Shown: piece after piece, positions 26,702 to 35,022 of the stretch
Layout: each line of letters opens with the position of its first letter
How positions within the stretch are numbered: the stretch's first letter is position 1
Source: Gemmatimonadales bacterium
GTDB lineage: Bacteria > Gemmatimonadota > Gemmatimonadetes > Gemmatimonadales > GWC2-71-9
DNA length: 64,000 nt
Direction: 5' to 3'
Assembly (NCBI GenBank): GCA_036500345.1
Contig: DASYCE010000007.1
Location: forward strand, 62,001-126,000
The notes under the pieces: generated by a model
Database searches by the model: none
What the model was told of the DNA's origin: nothing
The model's input: the letters and a program-made list of their open reading frames with translations, nothing else
Position numbers and translations under genes: made by a program

Positions 26702-27415
26702 TCAGGGGAGGTGCTGCGCCGCCGCCGTCTGTTCGTCGAGCACCCGCCCGTCGAAGAGGTGGATCGACCGATCGGCGTGCTCTTCGTAGCGCGGGTCGTG
26801 CGTCACCATGCAGATCGTCGCGCCGTTGCGGTGCAGCTCGCGCAGCAGATCCATCACCGCTTCGCCGTTGACCGAATCGAGGTTACCGGTCGGTTCGTCG
26901 GCGAGAAGGATCGCCGGATCACCGGCGACTGCGCGGGCGACGGCGACGCGTTGCTGTTGACCGCCGGAAAGCTGTGCCGGGAAGTGGCGCACACGGTGGG
27001 CCATGCCGACGCGCTCGAGCGCGGCGTGGACCCGCTCCTTCCGCTCGTTGGAACTCATGCCGCGGTAGGTCAGCGGCAGTTCGACGTTCTCGTACACCGT
27101 GAGATCGCCGATCAGGTTGAACGCCTGGAAGATGAACCCGATCTGCCGGTTGCGGACCCGCGCCCGCTCCGACGCATCGAGCCCCGCGACGGGCCGTCCG
27201 TCGAGCACGTACCCGCCATCGCTCGGCGTGTCGAGGAGGCCGAGAATCGACAGCAGCGTCGTCTTGCCGCACCCTGACGGGCCGGCGATCGCGATGTACT
27301 CACCCTGTCCGATTTCGAGATGCACGTCGGAGAGGGCATGCGTCTCGACTTCGTCGGTGTAGAAAACCTTCTTGATCCCCTGCAGCCTGATCAGCGGTTC
27401 ACCCACGGCGGTCAT
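26702..27415 (-). CDS. ABC transporter ATPase, LolD/MacB type
   Basis: This 237-residue ATPase has Walker [10 protein letters not shown] (45-53), Q-loop [17 protein letters not shown], signature [14 protein letters not shown] and Walker [14 protein letters not shown] with VTHDP. The ATG at 27415 is preceded by AGGAGCAGACC, which overlaps the adaptor stop (27426), so the two are translated together. It would energise the adaptor and MacB-like permeases of this module. Confidence 0.95.
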   Translation of the reverse strand: MTAVGEPLIRLQGIKKVFYTDEVETHALSDVHLEIGQGEYIAIAGPSGCGKTTLLSILGLLDTPSDGGYVLDGRPVAGLDASERARVRNRQIGFIFQAFNLIGDLTVYENVELPLTYRGMSSNERKERVHAALERVGMAHRVRHFPAQLSGGQQQRVAVARAVAGDPAILLADEPTGNLDSVNGEAVMDLLRELHRNGATICMVTHDPRYEEHADRSIHLFDGRVLDEQTAAAQHLP

Positions 27416-27425
27416 TGGTCTGCTC

Positions 27426-28676
27426 CTATTGCTTGAGTCGAACGCGGTCCACACCATCCCATTGCGACATGTCCGAGAGAATCACCCTGTCGCCGGCATT
27501 GAGCCCCTTCACCACTTCCACCGACGTCACCGAACTCTTGCCGAGAAGGACCTGCACCCGGACGGCGGCATGCCCATTCTCGACAACCTTGAACAATCCA
27601 ACCGGACCGGTCGGGGCACCGTACCCCGGACGCCCGGTGTAGAGCACGTCGTGCAGCTTGTCGACCTGGATCGTCCCGTCGACGCTCAGGTCGGGCACCG
27701 CCCCCGGGGGAAGCGCGCCGTCGAGCGCGACGTCGATCGTGACTGTCCCGGCGACCGCCGAGGGATCCTTGCGAGCCACATGTCCCTTGATGAGCCCGTT
27801 GCTGCGCGTGTCAATCACCGCGGGTTGTCCGATCACCACATCCTTCGAGTTCGATTCCGGAATCTGCAGCACCGCCTTGAGCTTTCCGGGCTGGACCACC
27901 TCGAGCAGCGTGGTGCCGTCGGTGACGAACTGACCTTGCTGCAGCGTCAGGCCCTGTACCACGCCCTCGGCCGGTGCGCGCACCGACAGCGACTTCTGCT
28001 TCTGGTGGTAGAAGTCGGCGACTGCCTTGAGGCGCGAGATGTTGGACGCGGCAACCACAAGCTGTGAATCGACGCTTTCCGAGATCAGCTTGAGCCGGTC
28101 CTTCTCAATCTGCAGCTTCGCCGTCGCTTCAGCGGCGGCGGCATGCTTGGTGTTGACGTCGAACTGCGCGATCAACTGGCGCTTGGCAAGCGAATCCGCC
28201 GCCGCCGCGTCCTGGGTCGCAGTCACGTATTGCGTGTTCGCCGTCGCCACCGCGCCCTGCTGGGTGAGACGGTTGCTCTGCAGGTCGGTGCGCAACTGGA
28301 TCAGGCTCGATTGCGCCGACGCGATCGCCTGATCGGCCTGCATCGCCTGGATGTCGACGTCGGGGCTCGACATGTTGATCAACGGTTGCCCCGCAGTCAC
28401 CGTCTGCCCTGCCTGGACCAGCAATTGGTCGACCCGCGCGTTCGACTGTGCGGTGACGAACTGGATCTGCTCCGGCTTGAGCGTTCCCGGGCCGCGCACC
28501 TCGATGACCATGTCACCACGCCGCACCGAGTCCTGGATCGTGATCGACCCGTCGACGGTGGGGGCGGCCTTCTGCAGGCGGCTCAACAGGATCGTCACCA
28601 CGATCACGGCAACGACGCCGAGGCCGATGGCCACGTTGCGAGCGGTCTTCTTCTTGGGCGGTCGAGCGACGTCCAC
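27426..28676 (-). CDS. Periplasmic adaptor (membrane-fusion) protein of the efflux module
   Basis: This 416-residue HlyD/MacA-type adaptor has one N-terminal helix (about 12-33), a lipoyl half-motif near 80-105, and a long coiled-coil hairpin (about 110-220, rich in Ala/Gln/Asp). The second lipoyl half follows (LSVRAPAEGVVQGLTLQQGQ), then beta-barrel and membrane-proximal domains. It would bridge the inner-membrane permeases to an outer-membrane TolC-like channel; none is encoded in the window. The GTG start at 28676 has GAGGA 8 nt upstream. It is the first gene after the candidate sigma-54 promoter. Confidence 0.93.
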   Translation of the reverse strand: MDVARPPKKKTARNVAIGLGVVAVIVVTILLSRLQKAAPTVDGSITIQDSVRRGDMVIEVRGPGTLKPEQIQFVTAQSNARVDQLLVQAGQTVTAGQPLINMSSPDVDIQAMQADQAIASAQSSLIQLRTDLQSNRLTQQGAVATANTQYVTATQDAAAADSLAKRQLIAQFDVNTKHAAAAEATAKLQIEKDRLKLISESVDSQLVVAASNISRLKAVADFYHQKQKSLSVRAPAEGVVQGLTLQQGQFVTDGTTLLEVVQPGKLKAVLQIPESNSKDVVIGQPAVIDTRSNGLIKGHVARKDPSAVAGTVTIDVALDGALPPGAVPDLSVDGTIQVDKLHDVLYTGRPGYGAPTGPVGLFKVVENGHAAVRVQVLLGKSSVTSVEVVKGLNAGDRVILSDMSQWDGVDRVRLKQ

Positions 28677-28729
28677 GCGAAATCCTCAGGTCAGTGGCAA
28701 GCACGGCGAATTCCCACGAGGTGACCAAG

Positions 28730-28744
28730 GCAAGCCGGATGCCG
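28730..28744 (-). promoter_or_regulatory. Candidate sigma-54 promoter of the efflux module
   Basis: The minus strand reads CGGCATCCGGCTTGC. Compared with TGGCAC-N5-TTGC it keeps GGCA and TTGC at the exact spacing, with two mismatches outside the essential GG/GC. Transcription would begin near 28718, about 40 nt before the adaptor GTG. The module ends with a sigma-54 activator and its kinase, which makes this match more credible. GC-rich DNA gives GG-N10-GC often by chance, so confidence is moderate. Confidence 0.45.
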
Positions 28745-28857
28745 CGCCGCTCCTGCCGCAACTCATTATCGATTCACGACTTGGCGCTCGTCCGTGCAAG
28801 TCGATGTCACCGCTCATGTGCGAAGGTGAAACTGGCCGTCCCGAATCCGGACACTCT

Positions 28858-31311
28858 TCATTCATCGCGGAGCGCCACCAGCGGGTCGATCCTCGTCGCG
28901 CGCCAGGCCGGGATCACCGAGGCAGCAAGGGCGACCGCGAGAAGGAGGAGCGTGACCACTGCAAAGGTGCCGGGGTCGTTCGCCCCCACGCCGTAGAGTT
29001 GCGAGGTGATGAGACGCGTGAGTCCCAGCGCCCCTGCGAGGCCGATCACCGTGCCGACTGCCGCCAGCACGACTCCCTGATACAGCACCAGTCCGATGAC
29101 GTTTTCGCGGCTGGCACCGAGCGCCACCCGGAGCCCGAACTCGCGGGTCCGCTGTGCCACGGCGAATGACATCACGCCGTAGATGCCGAGCGATGCCAGG
29201 AGAAGCGCGAGGCCGGCGAAGACCGCGAGGAGAACCATCGACAACCGCCGCTGCCCCATCGATGCGGACACGAGGTCGTCGAGCGTGGTGACGCGGGCCA
29301 TCGGGAGGTCGCGATCGAGATCGGCGAGTGCGGTGCGCAGCGCACCGGTCGCGGCGAGCGGATCGCCGGTGGTGCGCACGACCACGTCCATCCGCGCAAT
29401 GCCGCCGCTGTTCGCGGCAGGCTGCAGCACACTGAGATAGACCTGGATGCGCGGATCGGCGTCGAGTCCCTCGTGTGCGGCATGCCCCACGACACCGATG
29501 ATGCTGATGTATTGCGTCGTCGAATCGGGGGTGCTGTTGCCGAAGTAGAACCGCCTTCCGATCGGATCGGTCCCGGGAGGATAGAACCGCTTGACGAATT
29601 GATCATCGACGACCGCAACCGCGATGGCGTGACCGTCGTCGTGCGCTGTGAAGACGCGGCCGGCGTGGCGCGGGATCTTCATCGCAGCAAAGAAGTCGGG
29701 CGACACCGTCCGGATGTCTCCCCACGGACCATTGGCGCCCTTCGGCGGCGTGTACCCCTCGACGTTGAACGAGCCAGTCGACCAGTTCCCGCCAAACGGC
29801 ACGACCGTGGTCTCTCCCGCCGCCACCACACCGGGAACCTGTTCCAGCCGCGTCGCCAGCGCGGACCAGAACGCGGTTCGCACCGTGTCGTTGCCGTATC
29901 TCGCAGGCGGAAGCCCGATGCCGAAGGTGAGGAGATGATCGGGGACGAATCCCGGCGACACATCTGCGAGTCGCTGGAAGCTCCGGATCAGCAGCCCGCC
30001 GCCGGCGAGGAGCATCAGGGCAAGCGCAATCTGGGCGATCACCAGCGCGCGACGGAGTCGCTGGCCCGCACGGTCGGCGGTCCCGCCTCGGCCACCGTCC
30101 TTGAGCGATGGTTGCAGGTCGGCGCGCCATGCCTGGAGCGCCGGCACCAGACCGAAGAGCACGCCGGTGAGAATGGCGATCGCCAGCGTGAACAGCACCA
30201 CATGGGAATCGATTGCGAGATCACCCGCGCGGGGGAGCTTGCTCGGATTGGACGCGACCAGCGCCTTGACGCTGCCGTAGGCGATCGCAAGGCCGAGCAC
30301 GCCGCCGGACAGCGACAGCAGCAGGCTTTCGGCGAGCAATTGCCGCACGAGGTCCCATCGCGTCGCGCCGAGGGCAGCGCGCACCGCAATCTCGCGCTGC
30401 CGGCTCGCGGCGCGTGCCAGCATCAGGTTGGCGACGTTGCCGCACGCGATGAGCAGGACGAAGCCGACCGCGCCCAGGAGAATCAGCAACGCGGGACGGA
30501 TGGCGCCGGTCTGCACATCGTTCATGGTGCGGACTTCAAGGGTCCAGTCCGGCGAGAAGTTCGAAGGATTGTCCTTCTTCAACTGCGTCGCGAAGGCCGC
30601 CATCTCGCGACTCGCCGCATCGAGTGTCACGCCAGGCTTCAACCGCGCAACGAGATTCAGGTACTCGCTCGTGTAGTTGCCGGGAACGAATTGGGCCGGA
30701 TCAATCGCGGCCGGCGTCCAGACTTCGACTCGCGGATTGAAGGGGTCGACAAATCCCCTCGGCATCACGCCGATCACCTGATAGGCGACGCCGTTGAGCT
30801 GCACCGGTTTCCCGACGACATCGCTTCGCCCGCCGAAATCGCGAAGCCAGAGTCCGTTGCTGAGCACAATGACGTGCTCGTGCCCCGCCTGGTCGTCATC
30901 GACGGTGATCGTTCGTCCCATCGCGGGAGATATTCCGAGGGTCGGAAAGAAGAGGCCGGTGGTGCGCCCCCCGATCAGCCGCTGCGGGTCGCCGACGCCG
31001 GTGAGATTGACGCTCCACCCCGCCTCGACGCCAACGCCGCTGAACGACCGGGTCCGATCCCGGTAGTCCCGGAACCCCGGTGCCGAGACCGGTGCCTCGA
31101 GCTTGAGGGTGGGATACTTGTGATAGATCGTCACGAGCCGTGCCGGATCGCGATATGGCATCGGGACGAGGAGGACGGTGTTGACCACGCTGAAGATTGC
31201 CGAGTTGGCGCCGATGCCGAGGGCCAGCGTCAGGACGACGATCAGCGTGAACGCCGGGGCGTGCCGCAGCCGGCGCGCGGCGTACCTGAAGTCGCTCAGC
31301 AACGATTCCAT
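28858..31311 (-). CDS. Orphan MacB/ADOP-family ABC permease
   Basis: This 817-residue permease starts best at the ATG at 31311 ([19 protein letters not shown]); an open TTG frame extends to 31377 but adds residues unlike the family. It has the duplicated ADOP architecture and the ending [15 protein letters not shown]. It is separated from the adaptor gene by 181 bp that include the sigma-54 candidate, so it is not part of that transcript. No ATPase gene is adjacent on its own side, the usual state for ADOP proteins. Substrate unknown. Confidence 0.9.
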   Translation of the reverse strand: MESLLSDFRYAARRLRHAPAFTLIVVLTLALGIGANSAIFSVVNTVLLVPMPYRDPARLVTIYHKYPTLKLEAPVSAPGFRDYRDRTRSFSGVGVEAGWSVNLTGVGDPQRLIGGRTTGLFFPTLGISPAMGRTITVDDDQAGHEHVIVLSNGLWLRDFGGRSDVVGKPVQLNGVAYQVIGVMPRGFVDPFNPRVEVWTPAAIDPAQFVPGNYTSEYLNLVARLKPGVTLDAASREMAAFATQLKKDNPSNFSPDWTLEVRTMNDVQTGAIRPALLILLGAVGFVLLIACGNVANLMLARAASRQREIAVRAALGATRWDLVRQLLAESLLLSLSGGVLGLAIAYGSVKALVASNPSKLPRAGDLAIDSHVVLFTLAIAILTGVLFGLVPALQAWRADLQPSLKDGGRGGTADRAGQRLRRALVIAQIALALMLLAGGGLLIRSFQRLADVSPGFVPDHLLTFGIGLPPARYGNDTVRTAFWSALATRLEQVPGVVAAGETTVVPFGGNWSTGSFNVEGYTPPKGANGPWGDIRTVSPDFFAAMKIPRHAGRVFTAHDDGHAIAVAVVDDQFVKRFYPPGTDPIGRRFYFGNSTPDSTTQYISIIGVVGHAAHEGLDADPRIQVYLSVLQPAANSGGIARMDVVVRTTGDPLAATGALRTALADLDRDLPMARVTTLDDLVSASMGQRRLSMVLLAVFAGLALLLASLGIYGVMSFAVAQRTREFGLRVALGASRENVIGLVLYQGVVLAAVGTVIGLAGALGLTRLITSQLYGVGANDPGTFAVVTLLLLAVALAASVIPAWRATRIDPLVALRDE

Positions 31312-31417
31312 GGGCCCGCCATCGGGATGGGACAGGGGCGCGGCGAGTGGCGTGACTCCGCCGGACGCTACGGCCAACCTTGGTAGGACACCTGAGACGC
31401 CGTGACGGTTGCAGCGT

Positions 31418-31433
31418 GGAGCGTCAGCGCTCC
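31418..31433. terminator. Short hairpin downstream of the hydrolase gene
   Basis: GGAGCG-TCAG-CGCTCC is a perfect 6-bp stem with a 4-nt loop, 22 nt after the stop of the hydrolase gene on the minus strand. There is no T-run. It may mark the end of that transcript. Confidence 0.3.
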
Positions 31434-31454
31434 GGAATCACCCCCGAGACCGTT

Positions 31455-32369
31455 TCACGGAGTGAACGGCTGGTCGGTCATCATCGCGCGCCAGGCCTTG
31501 GCCACCCGCTCGGTCGGAAGCCAGGCGGTGGGCGTCTGCGGGGCCGGACCGCTCGCCGGACGGTAGGAGTCGTCGGAGGGATCGCCGAGAAAACCGGACC
31601 CGGGCGCGATCGGGAGAAGGGTGTCGGTCGATTCGGGGAGACGGAGCCTGAGCACATCGTCAAAGAAGACCACCGCGAGATCGCGCGATCGTCCCACGAT
31701 GTGCCCGGCTCCCGGCTCATTGGCAAGCGCCCAGAGCGCAGCACCGCGACGATTGACCGCGAAGAGTCCGGTGACCGTCTCGATCCGGAAGGCGAGGTCC
31801 TTCCCGCCGACGAAGAGGATCGCCGGAACGTTGCGTGTCGCGCGCGGCGTGAGCGCCGTGTAGTAGATGTTCCCCTTGTTCACGATGAACGCGGCGACCC
31901 GCTCCGGATGCCACACGGCGAATTCGTAATTGAACTCGCCGCCCGCCGACATCCCCCAGAGGAGCAGTGGCGCACTCGACACCTCGGCGTGGCGCGACAT
32001 CGACGCGAACAGATCGAGCGCGTGCAGGAACGCGTCGCCACTCCCCCTCGACACATTCACGTACTCTTCGATGAACCCCTGATCGTGCGGCTTGTCGGTG
32101 AGCTGCACACCGATGAGCGCCGCATGATGCTCCTGCGCGAAGCGCTGCCAGGTCGTGTCTGCAACGTCGCCCCGGCCGTCGCCGTTCGACCCGGGGACCA
32201 GCACCACGATGGAGCGGATCTTCTCGGCGCCGCCGGGATACCAGAAGCGGAACGCCGCCTTGTTGTAATTGGCGCCCGGGGCAAACGAGGTGTCGAAAGT
32301 CATCCCTTGCGCGGCGAGGGAGTTCGGGACGGCGAGAACGAGAGCAATTAGCAGCGCGCGACGCGACAT
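31455..32369 (-). CDS. Secreted alpha/beta-hydrolase-like protein
   Basis: This 304-residue protein has a signal peptide (MSRRALLIALVLAVPNSLAA) and an alpha/beta-hydrolase pattern. An oxyanion strand (SIVVLVPGSNGDGRG) is followed by the nucleophile elbow LLLWGMSAGGEF (GxSxG), FVGGKDLAFR at the acid position and a late histidine in GAGHIVGRS. It resembles extracellular esterases/feruloyl-esterase or PHB-depolymerase-like proteins, but the substrate cannot be read. The ATG at 32369 has GGAG 8 nt upstream. It follows the TonB-receptor gene after a strong hairpin, so it probably has its own promoter. Confidence 0.82.
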   Translation of the reverse strand: MSRRALLIALVLAVPNSLAAQGMTFDTSFAPGANYNKAAFRFWYPGGAEKIRSIVVLVPGSNGDGRGDVADTTWQRFAQEHHAALIGVQLTDKPHDQGFIEEYVNVSRGSGDAFLHALDLFASMSRHAEVSSAPLLLWGMSAGGEFNYEFAVWHPERVAAFIVNKGNIYYTALTPRATRNVPAILFVGGKDLAFRIETVTGLFAVNRRGAALWALANEPGAGHIVGRSRDLAVVFFDDVLRLRLPESTDTLLPIAPGSGFLGDPSDDSYRPASGPAPQTPTAWLPTERVAKAWRAMMTDQPFTP

Positions 32370-32396
32370 TGTCAGCTCCAGCACGATCGGAGGGGA

Positions 32397-32416
32397 GGTA
32401 GAAGTCGAAATCTACC
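32397..32416. repeat. Inverted repeat upstream of the hydrolase gene
   Basis: GGTAGA and TCTACC form a perfect 6-bp inverted repeat with an 8-nt centre, 28 nt before the hydrolase ATG. Its place in the promoter region fits an operator; no regulator can be named. Confidence 0.35.
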
Positions 32417-32445
32417 GACGCTCAACCAACCGCTGCCACCGCCGC

Positions 32446-32477
32446 CGGTCGGCGCGGATTCCCGTCCGCGCCGACCG
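32446..32477 (-). terminator. 13-bp GC-rich hairpin after the TonB receptor gene
   Basis: CGGTCGGCGCGGA and TCCGCGCCGACCG pair perfectly around a 6-nt loop, 10 nt after the stop of the TonB-receptor gene. It lacks a T-run, like the other hairpins of this window, and is probably the transcript end. Confidence 0.6.
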
Positions 32478-32486
32478 CCGCGCCGA

Positions 32487-34505
32487 CTACATGATGTAGC
32501 TGACGCCGCCGTAGATCGATCGCGGCTGCCCCGGCGATACAAATCCGCCGGCGCGCAGCTCGGGGTACTCCTTGTTGAGGATATTCCGCACCCCGAGACG
32601 CAACGTTGTTCTGCTGCCGACGATCAGCCGGCCCGAGAGATGGAAAAGCGCGTAGGCCGGCAGCTCGACGCCGGTCTCATCGAATGGAGTGTACGGACCC
32701 ACCACGTTGGTCGAGGCGCGGACTGACCAGAGCGCCGTCACCGCTCCGAATTCAATCGCAACGTCGCCGACGTACTTGGCGGTATTCGCCACGGTCGTGT
32801 TGCTGAGCGCTTCACCATCCGGCGTCACCTGATCCAGGTATTTCGCGTTGGTAATGGTCCAGTCGCCGGTCATCCGCGCGTACTGGCCGAGCGGCGCGGC
32901 CAGCGTGAGTTCGACACCCTGCCGCCGGCTCCGGCCCCCGTTGGTGCTGGTGAGGAGGATCGGATCAAAGCTCTGTTCGTTGCTCACATCCGTGCGGAAG
33001 AGCGCCGCGCCGCCGGTCACATGTCCGGCGTTGATGTGCATGCCGGTTTCATACGCCCACTCGGTGATGAACGGCAGCGTCGGATCCCCGATGACCCCGT
33101 CGGTGCTGCGGAATCCGCGCGAAGCATTGGCGTACACGTCGCCAACCTTGGGCAGGTGCAGCAACGCACCGAGCTTGGGCGAGAAGACGCCGTGCGATGC
33201 GGAGGCGGCGGTATCTCCGGCGGGCGTGGACTTCGTGCCCACATCGTCGTAGCGGCCGCCGACGGTGAAGCGGACGTGCCGGCTCAGGTCGAGACTCGAC
33301 TGCAGGAAGAGCGCACCGGAGAGCTGTCGTGCGTCGATCAGTGCGTCGGACGAATCGCGCGCGCGCTGCGTGGTGAACCAGCGCTGATAGTCGGCGTAGT
33401 CGGCGCGACCTTCACCGCCGAGCGTGACCTGGATCCGCTCCTTGACCCAGGTGAGCGCGCTGGTGGCGCCCCAGCCGTGGCGGAAATCGACCTCCTGCGT
33501 CTGGCTTCCCGATCCCTCCCCTTCTCCCGGCTCGGGCGGGACGGTAAGGAAGAAGTTCCAGTTCCCCTGGGTCGCATACGTCGTGGTGCGCCACGCGAGA
33601 TTGGGATTGAGCACCATGCGAAGCGACGCCCGCTCGAGCGCGTGACGCTTGAATCCACCGTCGGTCGGATCGGAGACATGATCAACGTCGCCGGCGGCGA
33701 ATTGATCGGCACTCAGGAATCCCGGCGAATCCCAGCCAGCGCCGTAGAGCTGGGTTCCCACGTCGAGCGTCGCCGACGACGAGACCTGCTGCACGAGCCG
33801 TCCATAGAATTGGCCGAGATGCTGCTCGCTGTTGGGACGCCATCCGCCGTCGCGCATCCCACGGATTCCGAGCACGAGTCCGGTGTTCGGCTTGTCGATC
33901 CCGGTGAAGAAGGTTCCATCTGCGCGGCCGTTGGCACCGCCGTCGATCGCGAACTCCTCACCGCTCATCCGCTCGCGCGTCAGGACATTGACCACGCCCG
34001 CCATGGCAAAATTGCCGTAGACGGCACTGGTCGGTCCCTTGAGCACTTCCATGCTCTGCACCGCCTGCGGCATCAGCAGGCTCCAGTCGTTGTATCCCTC
34101 GGCGTGTCCGTTCACCGGTTCGTTGACCGGGACGCCGTCGATCCAGAGCGCGATATCGGTCGAGTGATCCGAGGAGAAGCCGCGAATCGATGCGTCGGAC
34201 GCGAAGCCTGGCCCCTGCCCCTGCTCATGTACCTCGATCCCCGCGGTCTGCCGCAGCAGATCCCACGGCGAGGTCGCTGGTGTCGCCGCGATCACCGCCG
34301 GGGTGATGCGCGTGATGCTGATCGGCGCCTGGGGCGGCGCCGCGGCCGATGTTACGGTGATCGCCTGGAATTTCACCGGTGTGCGTGTCAGGGTATCCGT
34401 CGCGGTTGTCGTATCGTGACGGACCGTGTCGGGGTGGACTGGAACCTGTGCGATGAGTGCCGTGGGGATCACGCACAACACCAACGCCAATGAACGAATG
34501 GACAC
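32487..34505 (-). CDS. TonB-dependent outer-membrane receptor
   Basis: This 672-residue receptor has a signal peptide (about 1-19), a plug domain (about 45-165) and a 22-stranded-type barrel that ends in the aromatic/hydrophobic YGGVSYIM expected for Omp insertion. The plug contains IALWIDGVPVNEP, NGHAEGYNDWSLLMP and MEVLKGPTSAVYGNFAMAGV, a GxxxxYG pattern shared with metal- and siderophore-type receptors. The GTG start at 34505 is preceded by GGAGGCAAG. The small Cys/His-rich protein encoded just upstream suggests a metal such as copper as substrate; this is an inference. Confidence 0.9.
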   Translation of the reverse strand: MSIRSLALVLCVIPTALIAQVPVHPDTVRHDTTTATDTLTRTPVKFQAITVTSAAAPPQAPISITRITPAVIAATPATSPWDLLRQTAGIEVHEQGQGPGFASDASIRGFSSDHSTDIALWIDGVPVNEPVNGHAEGYNDWSLLMPQAVQSMEVLKGPTSAVYGNFAMAGVVNVLTRERMSGEEFAIDGGANGRADGTFFTGIDKPNTGLVLGIRGMRDGGWRPNSEQHLGQFYGRLVQQVSSSATLDVGTQLYGAGWDSPGFLSADQFAAGDVDHVSDPTDGGFKRHALERASLRMVLNPNLAWRTTTYATQGNWNFFLTVPPEPGEGEGSGSQTQEVDFRHGWGATSALTWVKERIQVTLGGEGRADYADYQRWFTTQRARDSSDALIDARQLSGALFLQSSLDLSRHVRFTVGGRYDDVGTKSTPAGDTAASASHGVFSPKLGALLHLPKVGDVYANASRGFRSTDGVIGDPTLPFITEWAYETGMHINAGHVTGGAALFRTDVSNEQSFDPILLTSTNGGRSRRQGVELTLAAPLGQYARMTGDWTITNAKYLDQVTPDGEALSNTTVANTAKYVGDVAIEFGAVTALWSVRASTNVVGPYTPFDETGVELPAYALFHLSGRLIVGSRTTLRLGVRNILNKEYPELRAGGFVSPGQPRSIYGGVSYIM

Positions 34506-34562
34506 CTTGCCTCCGTGAGCAGTGATGACGGGAAATGACGCCCCGGCATCGCCGGAGCCGGC

Positions 34563-34937
34563 TCAGGCGGAGAACGACGGAGGTGCGATCGAGAACGGAA
34601 GGAGGTAGCGCGGGCGGCCGGGAGTTACGCCGAGGTCGGACCCGGTTTCGGCTGCGTGGCGTGTGGCGTGAAGGGCGACGATCGAGTGCAAGGCTGCCGG
34701 AAGCGCCACCGCAACACATCCCGACGGACAGAATTCGCAGCAGTTGGCCTGGTGCTGGTGCGACGGCGCGTGCGGCATCGACGCCGGCATGCCGTGTCCC
34801 ATCGCCATCGTGCTGCATGCCGCCGCGCCGCCCGCCATGACCCGCGCGTGCGCCAGTTCGGTCACGGGACTCGCGGCGACGATCACAGCCATGAGTACGG
34901 CTGCGATTCGGCGAAGGGGCGCTGGAATCCGGATCAT
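34563..34937 (-). CDS. Small exported Cys/His-rich protein (DUF2946-like)
   Basis: This 124-residue protein has an N-terminal signal or anchor helix (about 8-30), a Met/His-rich stretch (STMAMGHGMPASMPHAPSHQ), a Cys cluster (ANCCEFCPSGC) and a C-terminal IAPPSFSA. The layout is that of DUF2946-type proteins, often found next to TonB receptors and linked to copper. Histidine, methionine and cysteine ligands would suit Cu(I)/Cu(II) binding. It lies 57 nt upstream of the receptor gene in the same direction. The family call is tentative. Confidence 0.65.
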   Translation of the reverse strand: MIRIPAPLRRIAAVLMAVIVAASPVTELAHARVMAGGAAACSTMAMGHGMPASMPHAPSHQHQANCCEFCPSGCVAVALPAALHSIVALHATRHAAETGSDLGVTPGRPRYLLPFSIAPPSFSA

Positions 34938-35022
34938 CGAAGGCGAATAGTGAACGCGTCACCCGGGCGAATCAAGATCGGCCGATGATTGCGTCGTCTC
35001 GGCTTGCCCAGTGGCGCGTCCG

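Noticed and set aside
24119-27277. A 1052-codon open frame on the plus strand opposite a permease and ATPase gene
   Set aside because: It is a shadow in GC-rich DNA: its composition is dominated by Arg/Asp/Gly/His, it shows no motif, and the minus strand carries intact family genes.
18589-31311. Permease cluster as a recent repeat or recombination array
   Set aside because: The permeases share family motifs but differ clearly in sequence; no long identical DNA stretches were seen.
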